From NCBI RefSeq assembly GCF_006351925.1, contig NZ_CP040924.1:614501-678500 (forward strand): a DNA stretch of 64,000 bases. The letters run 5' to 3'. Shown one piece after another: positions 1 to 8,704 of the stretch. This stretch comes from Clostridium thermarum (GTDB taxonomy: Bacteria > Bacillota > Clostridia > Clostridiales > Clostridiaceae). The first letter of the stretch is position 1. Each line of letters starts with the position of its first letter. The notes beneath the pieces are model-generated. The model saw nothing but the letters and a program-made list of their open reading frames with translations. It was not told the origin of the DNA and did not search any database. A program made the translations under genes and the position numbers.

Positions 1-834
1 ATCATCATTTTCTTCTGATATGAGTTTATCAAAATCTATATTTAAAACATTATATTCTATCTCTTTGGGCTTATCTGTATTTTCATTGGGGCTGTCGGGG
101 TCAAAGGTCTCGGCGCCGTCAGTTTCAGATGGATCCTTATCTCCTGTACTTGGCGAAAGTACAGGTATATCCAGGAAATCTTCTTTTAAAGTAGGTGACC
201 AGCCCATGACAAGTCTCTGCATATCTAGCCTCATAGTGGTAATCAGACCTAGTTTCTCTACGGAAAGAGCTGGAGAGCTATTATCAAAGTATAGGTCGTA
301 GGCAGAGTTCTGGTCCCTGCTGCCGGCATATACTGACGAGATACCCAGCAGATAAAACACAATAACTCCACCTGCAAATATTGATCTATACTGCCAGTTT
401 AATTTTTTGGAAGAAAACAAGTTTTTTCTTAATATAATTATTAAAACAGAAGGTACAAAGAATAATATAATCAAAAATATATTTTTAAAGGTGATGGTTA
501 AAATATCTCTCCAAAATTCAAAAACCTGAGCGGAGTTGCCAGCAGAATATAAGGTATAGAAAGTTTTAAAAAACTTATAATATACCAGTTGTGAGGAAAA
601 GATAAGCGCAATCAGTGCCAGAACCACAGAGGATACAATACAGCTTATTTTTGCTTTGAAGAAACTACATATTATATAAAATATAAGTGCAAAAGAGGAT
701 GAGAAAAGTAAGGTTAAGAAAAATGCAGAAGAAAAAATACCGCCGGTAGTGTTTAACCTTAATAGAGTTTCCATAAAAAATATGGATACTATGAAATAAA
801 GAGATAGCATAAATGGCTTAGTCTTATTTGACAT
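1..834 (-). CDS. LTA synthase-family membrane protein, N-terminal part (cut by window edge)
   Basis: I translated the reverse strand by hand: 278 codons are open to the window edge, so the C-terminus is missing. The protein begins MSNKTKPFML and has about five hydrophobic segments, then an extracellular stretch with LGLITTMRLDMQR and YNVLNIDFDKLI. That layout and those motifs resemble LtaS/YfnI-type polyglycerol-phosphate transferases, in which the helices are followed by an extracytoplasmic sulfatase-fold domain that moves glycerol phosphate from phosphatidylglycerol onto a growing chain. The catalytic domain lies outside the window, so activity cannot be checked. I chose ATG 834 because AAAGGA lies 11 bases upstream; an in-frame ATG at 846 is also possible. 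An acidic, Pro/Asp/Glu-rich insert before the missing domain is somewhat unusual. The family call is fairly secure; the exact subtype is not. Confidence 0.72.
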   Translation of the reverse strand, partial: MSNKTKPFMLSLYFIVSIFFMETLLRLNTTGGIFSSAFFLTLLFSSSFALIFYIICSFFKAKISCIVSSVVLALIALIFSSQLVYYKFFKTFYTLYSAGNSAQVFEFWRDILTITFKNIFLIILFFVPSVLIIILRKNLFSSKKLNWQYRSIFAGGVIVFYLLGISSVYAGSRDQNSAYDLYFDNSSPALSVEKLGLITTMRLDMQRLVMGWSPTLKEDFLDIPVLSPSTGDKDPSETDGAETFDPDSPNENTDKPKEIEYNVLNIDFDKLISEENDD

Positions 835-1012
835 TTCCACAGACATCCTTTCAGAAGAGATTTATGAATACTCATAATATAACTATAACACATTTCCCGG
901 GTATTAGACATGTATAGTTTGGAAATATTATCTGGATTTGAACTATTGACTAAGGTTTGTGCTTTAATGTAGACTGTGATAAAAACTATAAAATAAAATC
1001 AGTGGAGGAGAG

Positions 1013-1669
1013 GTGAGTGGATTGGAAAAGTTTACTGTACCAGGCTTGGATCACTTACAGGAAATTCAGCTGTACATATATGATGAGGACAAAATTTCCT
1101 ATGGAGGAAATCAGTACTGGTTCCCAAAGAAGTTTCATCAGCTAAGTGGTTGTGGACCCATTGCCGCTGCAAATATAACCGCGTATCTGGCTATAAATTT
1201 TGCCGATAAGTATATGCCCTTATATCCCTATAAAGGTAATATAAATAAGAAGGAATTTCTTCCACATATGATAGAGGTTCGTAAATATGTAGTACCGGGT
1301 TGGCGAGGGCTTACATCTGTCCATAAATTTGCAGACAATACAATGGCCTACGCAAGTGAAAAAGGTATTTCCTTAGTACCTCATATCCTGGAGGATGATA
1401 CAGTTAATATTATGGAGGCTGTACAATTTATATCACAGGCACTGGAACAAAGGTTGCCTGTTGCTATACTGGTATTAACTCATCCTATTAAGGAGTTGGA
1501 AGAGTATGTATGGCACTGGATGACCATAACTCACCTGAAACTTAATCCTGCAGATAATAAATTTTATATTACAACCTCATCTTATGGTGAGCGTCATGAA
1601 GTAAATTTTGATTTGCTTTGGAATAATAGAAGGAAAAAGGATCATATAAAGCTTGCATATTTTACTTGA
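1013..1669 (+). CDS. C39-like cysteine peptidase-fold protein
   Basis: A 218-residue protein with no signal peptide or membrane segment. It contains SGCGPIAAANI around Cys47 and VWHWMTIT with His168. This Cys plus late His arrangement is seen in papain-like C39-type peptidases and in a group of clostridial C39-like proteins of unknown job. Whether it cleaves anything is inference; no processing substrate is encoded nearby. The start is GTG 1013 behind GGAGGAG; TTG 1022 is an alternative with longer spacing. It stands alone between a divergent LTA-synthase-like gene and a foldase gene, so context does not narrow its role. Confidence 0.55.
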   Translation: MSGLEKFTVPGLDHLQEIQLYIYDEDKISYGGNQYWFPKKFHQLSGCGPIAAANITAYLAINFADKYMPLYPYKGNINKKEFLPHMIEVRKYVVPGWRGLTSVHKFADNTMAYASEKGISLVPHILEDDTVNIMEAVQFISQALEQRLPVAILVLTHPIKELEEYVWHWMTITHLKLNPADNKFYITTSSYGERHEVNFDLLWNNRRKKDHIKLAYFT

Positions 1670-1824
1670 TAGCAATATTATAGACATTAGGACATTTAAG
1701 GTTCATTTAAGGTCCTTGTGATACAATATTAAAGTGGATATGGACCTGGATTTATAATAAGTAGTGTTGTTATTTTACAAAGACACAATTCCCAAATATA
1801 ACCTAAGAAAGGTGAGGAAGCGAC

Positions 1825-2757
1825 TTGAAAAAATTGATTAACGGAAAAGGGACATTGGCTGCTATGATTTCAGCAGTAATTATAATTACTGCAGGTGTAC
1901 TTATCTATATGGCTAAGACATCATCAAATCCAGAAAACACAGAGACACCATCTGCAAAGACAGAAGATACTATAGTTGGACGAGTTGGTGAAGTAGCTAT
2001 TACCAAAGATGAACTATATGACTACATGGTGCAGCAAAATGGAGAGGCTGCTTTAAATTCCTTAATAGCTGATAAAATTATTGAGCTTGAGGCTAAGAGT
2101 CAAAATATCACCGTTACACAAGAGGAAATAAAAAAAGAAGTAGATGAAATGATTGAGGAAAATGGTGGAGAGGAATACTTTAACCAAACTCTTGAATATT
2201 ATGGCTATACTATGGACGAAATAAAAAGTAATGTTCAAAAGAATTTAATGATAAAGAAGCTTCTTGAACCTACTATTGAGATAACAGAGGATGAGATGAA
2301 GAAGTACTTTGAGGAAAACAAGGAAAGCTTTAATGTAGAAGAACAGGTAAATGCCAGCCACATTATAGTTGCAACTGAGGAAACCGCTAAAGAAGTTAAA
2401 GAAAAGCTGAATGCCGGAGGAGATTTTGCAGAACTGGCAAAGGAATATTCTACAGATGCAAGTGCATCAACCGGCGGAAATCTTGGATTCTTCCCAAGAG
2501 GTCAAATGGTACAGGAGTTTGAAGATGCTGCCTTTGCTTTAGAAGTTGGACAAATCAGTGATATAGTTAAAACAGAATTTGGATACCACATTATTAAAGT
2601 AATTGAAAAGAAAGAAGCAAAAGAAGCAAACTATGAAGAGAGTAAACAGGAAATTAGGAAGGCTCTCCTTGAAGATAAGTTGGCAACGGTGTACAATACT
2701 TGGCTTGAAAAGAAGCGCACTGAGTATGTGATAGAGAATTCACTGCAACAGAAGTAA
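1825..2757 (+). CDS. membrane-anchored parvulin peptidyl-prolyl isomerase (PrsA/SurA-like foldase)
   Basis: A 310-residue protein, TTG start behind AAGGTGAGG. Residues about 11-30 form an N-terminal membrane segment. There is no lipobox cysteine, unlike classical PrsA lipoproteins, so it is probably held by an uncleaved helix. Residues about 52-165 form a SurA-N-like helical chaperone region. Residues about 175-265 are a parvulin domain ([38 protein letters not shown]). The expected role is cis/trans prolyl isomerisation of proteins emerging on the outer face of the membrane, which suits a genome exporting many large wall enzymes. It is followed by a long hairpin. Confidence 0.85.
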   Translation: MKKLINGKGTLAAMISAVIIITAGVLIYMAKTSSNPENTETPSAKTEDTIVGRVGEVAITKDELYDYMVQQNGEAALNSLIADKIIELEAKSQNITVTQEEIKKEVDEMIEENGGEEYFNQTLEYYGYTMDEIKSNVQKNLMIKKLLEPTIEITEDEMKKYFEENKESFNVEEQVNASHIIVATEETAKEVKEKLNAGGDFAELAKEYSTDASASTGGNLGFFPRGQMVQEFEDAAFALEVGQISDIVKTEFGYHIIKVIEKKEAKEANYEESKQEIRKALLEDKLATVYNTWLEKKRTEYVIENSLQQK

Positions 2758-2770
2758 ATTCTCTGTAAAC

Positions 2771-2813
2771 TAAGCTTGCCCCAAAATCTGCTGAAGATTT
2801 TGGGGCAAGCTTA
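2771..2813. terminator. 19-bp perfect stem-loop after the foldase gene
   Basis: Arms 2771-2789 and 2795-2813 are exact reverse complements with a 5-base loop (GCTGA). No T-run follows on either strand, so it is not a textbook intrinsic terminator. It may end or protect the foldase transcript. Confidence 0.5.
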
Positions 2814-2926
2814 AACTTTGAACAAATGAATCCACTACCATAATATCCTGGCATGTATATTAAATAAAGTTACCTTAATTATAACTAGAGATTAAAGGTA
2901 AATGAAAATTTATCCTAAAAAATACC

Positions 2927-2955
2927 TTAACAATAGATTTCTTTAATGCTATATT
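2927..2955 (+). promoter_or_regulatory. sigma-A-like promoter for the gene at 3023
   Basis: TTAACA (2927-2932), a 17-base spacer, then TATATT (2950-2955), about 70 bases before the start codon. Confidence 0.45.
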
Positions 2956-3022
2956 ATATATGGAAAATTAGCTGTAAAAAATACTGTCAAACTACAGACA
3001 AAAGTGAAAAGGATGGTAAGGT

Positions 3023-3664
3023 ATGAAAAATGACATAGAGACCAAAGCAAAAACAGATGAGGTACCAAACTTTGAGGGCCTTAATGCTGAGGAAGTATGG
3101 AAGGTGCTGTACGGTAAAGCGTTGAACACAAAAAAGAATATACTGGAATACATAGAACTTACGAAGGTGCTTAGAAAAAGCGGAGCTGGCAGTGAACAGC
3201 TGCAGGATACCTATAACTTTATTTTTAACAGCATAGATGCAATGGGAAGTACTATAAAAGTTAACACCAATTACTACTTAAAGACTCAATTAAAAACTGC
3301 CCTTGGCAAATATGTTAATGAGATGGACCCACGGCCGGTAAATCACTTTATTGAGTTCTTTAAGGAAGCCTATCCACCTAATACCAGAAGGAAAGACTTC
3401 ACTTGGGTACTCACTGATATTAATAAAATAGCAAATGAACAGATTTGGACTACATTGGCCTATATTAATTCCTGGTGCCTAAAGGAAGAAAACAGTCTTG
3501 ATGAAGCTCAGAAGAAGGATATCATTAAAATGGTGGATCTCTTGGTGAGCAGAAGGGATATCAGATATATCAACCGGCTAAGGAGTCTGGAAAAGCTAGT
3601 AAACAGCTTAGACATAAAGATTGTTACCGGTAAAGACGGGTTTAAAGTGAAGAAAAATAAATAA
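3023..3664 (+). CDS. uncharacterised alpha-helical cytosolic protein
   Basis: 213 residues, ATG start with AAAAGGATGGTAAGG upstream. I do not recognise the family. The sequence is charged, has no signal peptide, no membrane helix and no cysteine cluster, and reads as mainly alpha-helical. Conserved-looking stretches are NFEGLNAEEVWKVLYG near the start and TWVLTDINKIANEQIWTTLA in the second half. It is monocistronic: its own promoter-like sequence lies upstream and a terminator directly downstream. Confidence 0.6.
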   Translation: MKNDIETKAKTDEVPNFEGLNAEEVWKVLYGKALNTKKNILEYIELTKVLRKSGAGSEQLQDTYNFIFNSIDAMGSTIKVNTNYYLKTQLKTALGKYVNEMDPRPVNHFIEFFKEAYPPNTRRKDFTWVLTDINKIANEQIWTTLAYINSWCLKEENSLDEAQKKDIIKMVDLLVSRRDIRYINRLRSLEKLVNSLDIKIVTGKDGFKVKKNK

Positions 3665-3673
3665 TATTAGTGC

Positions 3674-3706
3674 AGACGGACCAACTTCTGGTCCGTCTTA
3701 TATTTT
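3674..3706 (+). terminator. intrinsic terminator
   Basis: Stem AGACGGACCA / TGGTCCGTCT (3674-3683 with 3689-3698), loop ACTTC, followed by a T-rich stretch. Confidence 0.7.
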
Positions 3707-3735
3707 ATATACTTTTTAGATTTGTACACTTTTTT
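3703..3735 (-). promoter_or_regulatory. two direct AAAAAGT(A/G)TA half-sites upstream of the ThuA operon
   Basis: Read on the reverse strand, AAAAAGTATATAAAA and AAAAAAGTGTACAAAT lie about 17 bases apart, just upstream of the promoter at 3750. The same motif occurs at 40471-40520 and 58701-58715. Paired direct repeats of this kind suit an AraC/YesN-type activator, but no binding evidence exists here. Confidence 0.35.
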
Positions 3736-3749
3736 ATGGATATGTTTAG

Positions 3750-3778
3750 TAGACATTACATATAGGCAGTAATATAAT
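3750..3778 (+). promoter_or_regulatory. sigma-A promoter of the ThuA-SDR-SDR-beta-helix operon
   Basis: TAGACA (3750-3755), 17-base spacer, TATAAT (3773-3778), 55 bases before the start codon at 3834. Confidence 0.65.
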
Positions 3779-3833
3779 TAAGCTGACAAAACATTTACAC
3801 TATAAGCAGAAAGTTATACGAGGAGGGACAACG

Positions 3834-4466
3834 ATGAAAGTACTGGTAATTTGTGATGACTATTATCATCCATCAAGCGTTATTAAGGGAGGACTTGAGC
3901 CTCTGAAGGCCCAGAATATAGAATTTGACTTTCAAGAAGATGCTAAAGAGTGGTCAGAAGAAAAAATGTATGAATATCCTGTAATAATATTTACTAAGTC
4001 CAATAATATTTCATCAAAGGACACAACTCCCTGGGACAGTGAAGAAGTTCAAAGCGCTTTCACAAAGTACGTTCAGCAGGGTGGAGGATTTTTAGCAATT
4101 CACTCCGGAACTTCAGGCTATGCGGATTCTGCAAAGCTTCGTGCCTTAATGGGCGGTGTATTTACTCATCATCCGGAGCAATGTGAGGTTACGGTAGAGA
4201 TCAAAAACAACCATCCAATAGTGGAAGGCTGTAGTAACTTTACAATCAAGGATGAACATTATTTTATGAATTTTGATGACTCAGAGGCAGAGGTATTCAT
4301 TAATACTTCATCTTTCAACGGAACCCAGCCGGGAGGGTGGACCAGAACTGAGGGAAAGGGACGCGTATGTGTACTTACTCCCGGACATAACCTGGAGGTT
4401 TGGCTGGAACCAAACTTTCAGAAGATGCTTAAGAACGCATTGAGCTGGTGCAGTAAAGAAATATAA
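3834..4466 (+). CDS. ThuA-like domain protein
   Basis: 210 residues, start ATG behind GAGGAGGGACAA. The whole protein matches the ThuA fold (class I glutamine-amidotransferase-like superfamily): an N-terminal MKVLVICDDYYH strand, GGGFLAIHSG in the middle, an MGGVFTHHP loop, HPIVEG, DEHYFM and GRVCVLTPGHN. ThuA proteins sit in sugar catabolic operons (first known from trehalose use in rhizobia) and have been linked to redox steps on keto-sugars; the exact reaction is not settled. No signal peptide, so cytosolic. It is the first gene of a tight operon with two SDR enzymes and a beta-helix protein, 25 bases before the next gene. A role in oxidative remodelling of an imported sugar is inference. 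Confidence 0.8.
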   Translation: MKVLVICDDYYHPSSVIKGGLEPLKAQNIEFDFQEDAKEWSEEKMYEYPVIIFTKSNNISSKDTTPWDSEEVQSAFTKYVQQGGGFLAIHSGTSGYADSAKLRALMGGVFTHHPEQCEVTVEIKNNHPIVEGCSNFTIKDEHYFMNFDDSEAEVFINTSSFNGTQPGGWTRTEGKGRVCVLTPGHNLEVWLEPNFQKMLKNALSWCSKEI

Positions 4467-4491
4467 ATCCATTTTAAAAGGAGAGATTCTT

Positions 4492-5235
4492 ATGGAGCAA
4501 GTGGCTTTTATTACGGGAGCAGACCGTGGATTAGGGCTGGCTATGGTTGAAGTGTTAGCTAAAAAGGGCTGGAAGGTCTTTGCCGGCTGCTATATGCCTG
4601 AGTGGCCTGAATTAGTGGAGATGTCTGCAAAATATGCTCAGAATGTCAACATTGTACCTTTGGATGTTTCAAAGGATGACTCAGTGGTTGAGGCAGCAGA
4701 AATTGTTTCAGAACATACTGACAGAGTTGACTTACTAATAAACAATGCCGGTGTCAATTCACCCACAAAAGAAAATAAAATCAGTGAAGAGCAGGACTAT
4801 GATGATATGAAGAGGCTTTATAATGTGAACGCCATGGGACCGCTAAGAGTAGTGGAGGCCTTCCTGCCAATTATGGATAAGAGCAGCCTAAAAAGATTGT
4901 GCTTTGTTTCTTCTGAAGCAGGAAGTATCAATTTCTGCCACCGTCAGTCCTGGTATGGATATTCTATGTCTAAAGCTGCCCTGAATATGGGAGTAAAGAT
5001 ACTGTTTAACCGCCTTAGACCTGAAGGCTTTACTTTTAGATTGTACCATCCGGGTTGGGTTCGGTCGTACATGTCCGGAGTCAAAAATCTCAATGGAGAA
5101 CTGGAAGCAGATAGGGCAGCAGAGTGCGCTATTGCGTACTTCCTAAGTAAACGTTGTAATAGAGGGCTTGATAACCCAGGTGATGAAGACAGGCTGGTTA
5201 TGCGTGACTGGAAAGGCAGCGAATGGCCATGGTAG
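4492..5235 (+). CDS. short-chain dehydrogenase/reductase (first of pair)
   Basis: 247 residues with classical SDR landmarks: nucleotide-binding TGADRGLG at 8-15, NNAG at 84-87, FVSSEAG at about 138-144 and the catalytic Tyr157-x-x-x-Lys161 in YSMSK. It should be a cytosolic NAD(P)-dependent oxidoreductase acting on a sugar or polyol hydroxyl or ketone; the substrate is not visible. A strong GGAGAG ribosome binding site precedes ATG 4492. It is clearly paralogous to the next gene (shared RLYHPGWVRSYMSG block), suggesting a local duplication giving two steps or two substrate forms in the same pathway. Confidence 0.85.
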   Translation: MEQVAFITGADRGLGLAMVEVLAKKGWKVFAGCYMPEWPELVEMSAKYAQNVNIVPLDVSKDDSVVEAAEIVSEHTDRVDLLINNAGVNSPTKENKISEEQDYDDMKRLYNVNAMGPLRVVEAFLPIMDKSSLKRLCFVSSEAGSINFCHRQSWYGYSMSKAALNMGVKILFNRLRPEGFTFRLYHPGWVRSYMSGVKNLNGELEADRAAECAIAYFLSKRCNRGLDNPGDEDRLVMRDWKGSEWPW

Positions 5236-5260
5236 AGTATGAAATGTAGGAGGTGCTTCT

Positions 5261-5971
5261 ATGAAAAAAATAGCAGTGGTTACCGGTGCAGACCGCGGAG
5301 TTGGATTGGCCTTATGTGAAAAGCTTTTAGAAGAAGGATGGCAGGTATTTGCCGGCCAATTCATGCCTGAATGGACTGAACTAAATGATTTATCTCAGAA
5401 ATATCCCAACATGTTAATTATGGTTCCTTTAGATATAGCCTCACTAGAATCAGTTGAGAAGGCTGCAAAGCTAGTAGCAGAAAATACAGACCATGTAGAT
5501 ATGTTAATTAATAATGCGGGAATCTACGGCATTGAAGGGGATATAAGAGAAGGCTTGGACTTTTCTCTTAGCCAGAAGATTTATGATGTCAATGCTCTTG
5601 GACCTGTAAGAATGGTACAAAGATTTCTTCCACTGATGGAAAAGGGCATGAGAAGACTATGCTTTGTATCTTCAGAGGCCGGTAGCATCATCAATTGCCA
5701 GAGAGACAAGGTCTTTGGCTATTGCATGTCAAAGGCTGCTTTAAATATGGCCGTTAAGACTATGTTTAACGACTTGAGACCTAAGGGCTATACCTTCCGT
5801 CTATACCATCCGGGATGGGTACGGTCATATATGAGTGGTACTAAGGCCGCTGAAGGTGACATTGAGCCGGAAGAATCCGCAGCAGCGGCAGTGCCGTTTT
5901 TTACCGGATCAGATTATTGTGAGGACAGGTTAGTTATGCTGGACAATAACGGTATTGAGTGGGCTTTTTAA
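5261..5971 (+). CDS. short-chain dehydrogenase/reductase (second of pair)
   Basis: 236 residues, tandem paralogue of the preceding gene, 25 bases downstream behind GGAGG. SDR landmarks: TGADRGVG at 8-15, NNAG in the 80s, FVSSEAG, catalytic Tyr154 and Lys158 in YCMSK. Both paralogues keep the RLYHPGWVRSYMSG block after the active site, probably part of the substrate-binding region. The pair are diverged enough to expect different substrates. Cytosolic and co-transcribed with the ThuA-like and beta-helix genes. Confidence 0.85.
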   Translation: MKKIAVVTGADRGVGLALCEKLLEEGWQVFAGQFMPEWTELNDLSQKYPNMLIMVPLDIASLESVEKAAKLVAENTDHVDMLINNAGIYGIEGDIREGLDFSLSQKIYDVNALGPVRMVQRFLPLMEKGMRRLCFVSSEAGSIINCQRDKVFGYCMSKAALNMAVKTMFNDLRPKGYTFRLYHPGWVRSYMSGTKAAEGDIEPEESAAAAVPFFTGSDYCEDRLVMLDNNGIEWAF

Positions 5972-6047
5972 GAAAGGCCAGATGCTTAGTATATTAATAA
6001 GAATAACTTAGAAAAGCTTATGATTAAGCTGTTTGGAGGTAACTGAA

Positions 6048-7733
6048 ATGCTATCAACAGAGCTGTTTACAACAAGTGAGTTTGGACCTAATGTATTCGT
6101 TTTTGATTCATCTATGTCCATGGAGGCCATTCAAAAACTGTGTAATGATATCTTAAAGCAGCAGGAGGGAAACCATTTTGGTCCGGAGAGGTACGCCCTT
6201 TTATTTAAACCGGGCACATATAATGTGGAAGTAACTATAGGTTTTTATACTCAGGCAGCAGGCCTAGGCTTGACTCCCGATGAGGTTACTATAAATGGTT
6301 CTGCTGGGGGCAATGCCAATTGGCGCAATGGCAACGCCTTGTGCAACTTCTGGCGTTCCTGTGAAAACCTGGCCGTAGTTCCTGCTTCAGGTACAAATAC
6401 CTGGGCTGTTTCACAAGCGGCACCCTACAGAAGGATGCACATAAAGGGGGATCTGGCATTATGGGATAGGGGCTATTCCAGTGGCGGTTTCTTGGCAGAT
6501 TCCTTTGTGGAGGGGAAAATAGATTCCGGAAGTCAACAGCAGTGGTATACAAGAAATTCAGAGATAGGTGCATGGGGAGGAAACGGTTGGAATATGGTAT
6601 TCCAAGGTGTTGAAAATGCGCCTAAGGATGACAAATGGCCAACTCCACCTTATACCACTATCAGCTCTACGCCGGTTGTTAGAGAAAAGCCCTTTCTCTA
6701 TATAGACAAGGATAATAAATATAAGGTGTTTGTTCCGGGACTTAGATATGAAACTAAGGGTACCACCTGGAAGAATAATGAGCGGGATTCGGAAGGTGAG
6801 TTTTCTATTCCCCTTGAGGAGTTTTACATTGCAAAGCAGGAAACTGCTACAGCACAGAGTATCAATGACGCCCTAAAGCAAGGGAAGAACATATTGTTCA
6901 CTCCGGGAGTATATCATCTACAGGAAACTATCAAGGTCACAAGACCCAATACGGTTATACTTGGCTTGGGTATGGCAACCCTGATACCTGACAATGGAAT
7001 AATAGCTATGTCCATCGCTGATGTGGATGGGGTTAAGGTAGCGGGACTTCTCTTTGATGCGGGCGAGGTTAACTCACCAAAGCTTTTGGAAGTGGGAGAA
7101 GTGGGCAGTTCACTGGACCACTCAGCCAATCCAACCTCCTTACACGATGTATTTTTTAGAGTTGGAGGGGCAGGAGCTGGAAAGGCTGATGTGAGCCTCC
7201 AAATAAACAGCAATAATGTCATAGGAGACCACTTCTGGATATGGCGTGCAGATCATGGTGATGGAGTTGGCTGGGATATAAACACAACTAAAAACGGCCT
7301 GGTTGTAAATGGCAATGATGTAACCATATATGGCTTGTTTGTTGAGCACTATCATGAGTATCAGACCTTATGGAAGGGAGAGAGGGGCCGCACATATTTT
7401 TATCAATGTGAGATTCCCTATGACGTTCCGGATCAAGAAAGCTGGATGAGTGGCAATAAGAATGGATATGCGGGATATAAGGTAGCAGACTCCGTAGATA
7501 GACACGAAGCCTGGGGACTTGGCCTGTATAATTTCTTCAGAACTAATCCTTCAGTTAAGCTAGGCAGTGCCATAGAGGCTCCTGATAAGCCGGGGGTAAA
7601 ATTTCACCGTATGGTCACCATGGCCTTAGGCGGCGGTACCTATGGGGAGATTACCCATGTAATCAACGATACTGGAAAGTCTGCCAATAAGGATGGAGTT
7701 CAACAAAGAGTAGGAGAGTATCCGGAAAACTAA
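6048..7733 (+). CDS. cytosolic parallel beta-helix (pectin-lyase-fold) protein, function unknown
   Basis: 561 residues from ATG 6048; GGAGGT at 6035-6040 fixes this start, and the upstream in-frame TTG overlaps that site. The sequence shows an N-terminal block with LLFKPGTYNVEVTIGFYTQ, then DALKQGKNILFTPGVYHL and repeated short strands such as NTVILGLGM, VKVAGLLFD and VTIYGLFVEHYH, typical of a right-handed beta-helix. Relatives I recall are usually secreted and annotated loosely as coagulation factor 5/8 or adenylyl cyclase proteins; none of those labels is supported by the sequence. There is no signal peptide, so it should act in the cytosol, which is odd for this fold. As last gene of the ThuA-SDR-SDR operon it may be a lyase, epimerase or hydrolase on an imported oligosaccharide (inference). 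Confidence 0.6.
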   Translation: MLSTELFTTSEFGPNVFVFDSSMSMEAIQKLCNDILKQQEGNHFGPERYALLFKPGTYNVEVTIGFYTQAAGLGLTPDEVTINGSAGGNANWRNGNALCNFWRSCENLAVVPASGTNTWAVSQAAPYRRMHIKGDLALWDRGYSSGGFLADSFVEGKIDSGSQQQWYTRNSEIGAWGGNGWNMVFQGVENAPKDDKWPTPPYTTISSTPVVREKPFLYIDKDNKYKVFVPGLRYETKGTTWKNNERDSEGEFSIPLEEFYIAKQETATAQSINDALKQGKNILFTPGVYHLQETIKVTRPNTVILGLGMATLIPDNGIIAMSIADVDGVKVAGLLFDAGEVNSPKLLEVGEVGSSLDHSANPTSLHDVFFRVGGAGAGKADVSLQINSNNVIGDHFWIWRADHGDGVGWDINTTKNGLVVNGNDVTIYGLFVEHYHEYQTLWKGERGRTYFYQCEIPYDVPDQESWMSGNKNGYAGYKVADSVDRHEAWGLGLYNFFRTNPSVKLGSAIEAPDKPGVKFHRMVTMALGGGTYGEITHVINDTGKSANKDGVQQRVGEYPEN

Positions 7734-7745
7734 AATAAGCCCAAC

Positions 7746-7785
7746 AAAAATCAGCCCCGCTTTTCCTGTGCGGGGCTGATTTTTT
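7746..7785. terminator. bidirectional intrinsic terminator
   Basis: 15-bp stem, 7746-7760 with 7770-7784, GC-rich core CAGCCCCGC, A-run before and T-run after. It serves the beta-helix gene and the convergent lipoprotein gene. Confidence 0.85.
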
Positions 7786-7797
7786 CTACACCAAGGG

Positions 7798-8607
7798 TTA
7801 CTTAGTTGAAACCCTTCGAAGATATTCAGTTTCTATAACAGTGTTTTCATTGATTAGGCTGCTTTCAGCCTCTATAAGAAAGCCTTTGATAACTATATCG
7901 TCGGTTTGTACTTCAGAGGTCTTCTCTTCCATGACAGCAGTGATAGCATCTCCATTTTTCTTGAATTCCTTTATTTCATAGGTAGGTGTGCTGCTGGTAA
8001 ACTTGGAGATATATATTAACTTATGATTCTTAAAAAACACTTCGTCATATTTCCCTGTAATATTAATTTTAAAATCTGGAACAAAGTTTAGATCCTGCAT
8101 ATATTTGTCAAATTCAGACTTATCATCGATAATATCGGTAGTAATCCCAAAAACATTAGACAAAGCCCTTTGATAGTAATCTTCCTTATAGTCAGCTTTT
8201 ATTGGTATGACTGTATAAGTGAGTGGGTTTACGTTTACCGTTTTATCACTCTTACTATTTAATATATTTACCTTTAGGGCAGTACCCTGGGCAGGATAGC
8301 TTTCACGGATTTCACCGGCATGTTCAATTTCCACCTTATCTCCGGTCTTGAGTTTATCTTTCTCCTTAAAGTCAACCTTATCATCTATACGGAAAACAAA
8401 GGCCATATTTTCTTCATCAAAAATTAATATTGAATTTAACTCATCATCAACATAATTTATTTGGCTTACCTTGCCTACCATCTTAGGGTTCTTGGTCTCA
8501 TTATTATTACTGCTGGGATTGGGGATATTGCTACCTGCACTGTTTTTGGAAACACAGCCGGTTAGGAGAAGGAGAAGAGAACTTATTACTATTAAAAACT
8601 TATTCAT
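7798..8607 (-). CDS. secreted lipoprotein of unknown function
   Basis: 269 residues with a lipoprotein signal peptide: hydrophobic ISSLLLLLTGC, lipobox cysteine at 18, then a Ser/Asn-rich linker. Residues about 43-115 form a small beta-rich domain (VGKVSQINYVDDELNSILI, GDKVEIEHAGEIRESYPAQGTA) reminiscent of the OB-like DUF3221-type domains of Firmicute lipoproteins. The C-terminal half (about 125-269) I do not recognise. RBS AAGGGGTG precedes ATG 8607. Not obviously in an operon; it lies 97 bases downstream of the YesM-like kinase gene and could be co-transcribed with it. Confidence 0.6.
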   Translation of the reverse strand: MNKFLIVISSLLLLLTGCVSKNSAGSNIPNPSSNNNETKNPKMVGKVSQINYVDDELNSILIFDEENMAFVFRIDDKVDFKEKDKLKTGDKVEIEHAGEIRESYPAQGTALKVNILNSKSDKTVNVNPLTYTVIPIKADYKEDYYQRALSNVFGITTDIIDDKSEFDKYMQDLNFVPDFKINITGKYDEVFFKNHKLIYISKFTSSTPTYEIKEFKKNGDAITAVMEEKTSEVQTDDIVIKGFLIEAESSLINENTVIETEYLRRVSTK

Positions 8608-8704
8608 AAGGCACCCCTTTTCTATTGTTTTATTATTTCACCTTCAATTTATATACGGTTAGAAAATTGGCTTAGTACGAAGTTTCTATTAATTATATAA
8701 TTGT

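Noticed and set aside
20..301. 93-codon open frame on the + strand
   Set aside because: It is antisense to the LTA-synthase-like gene, whose reverse-strand translation has recognisable motifs and membrane helices.
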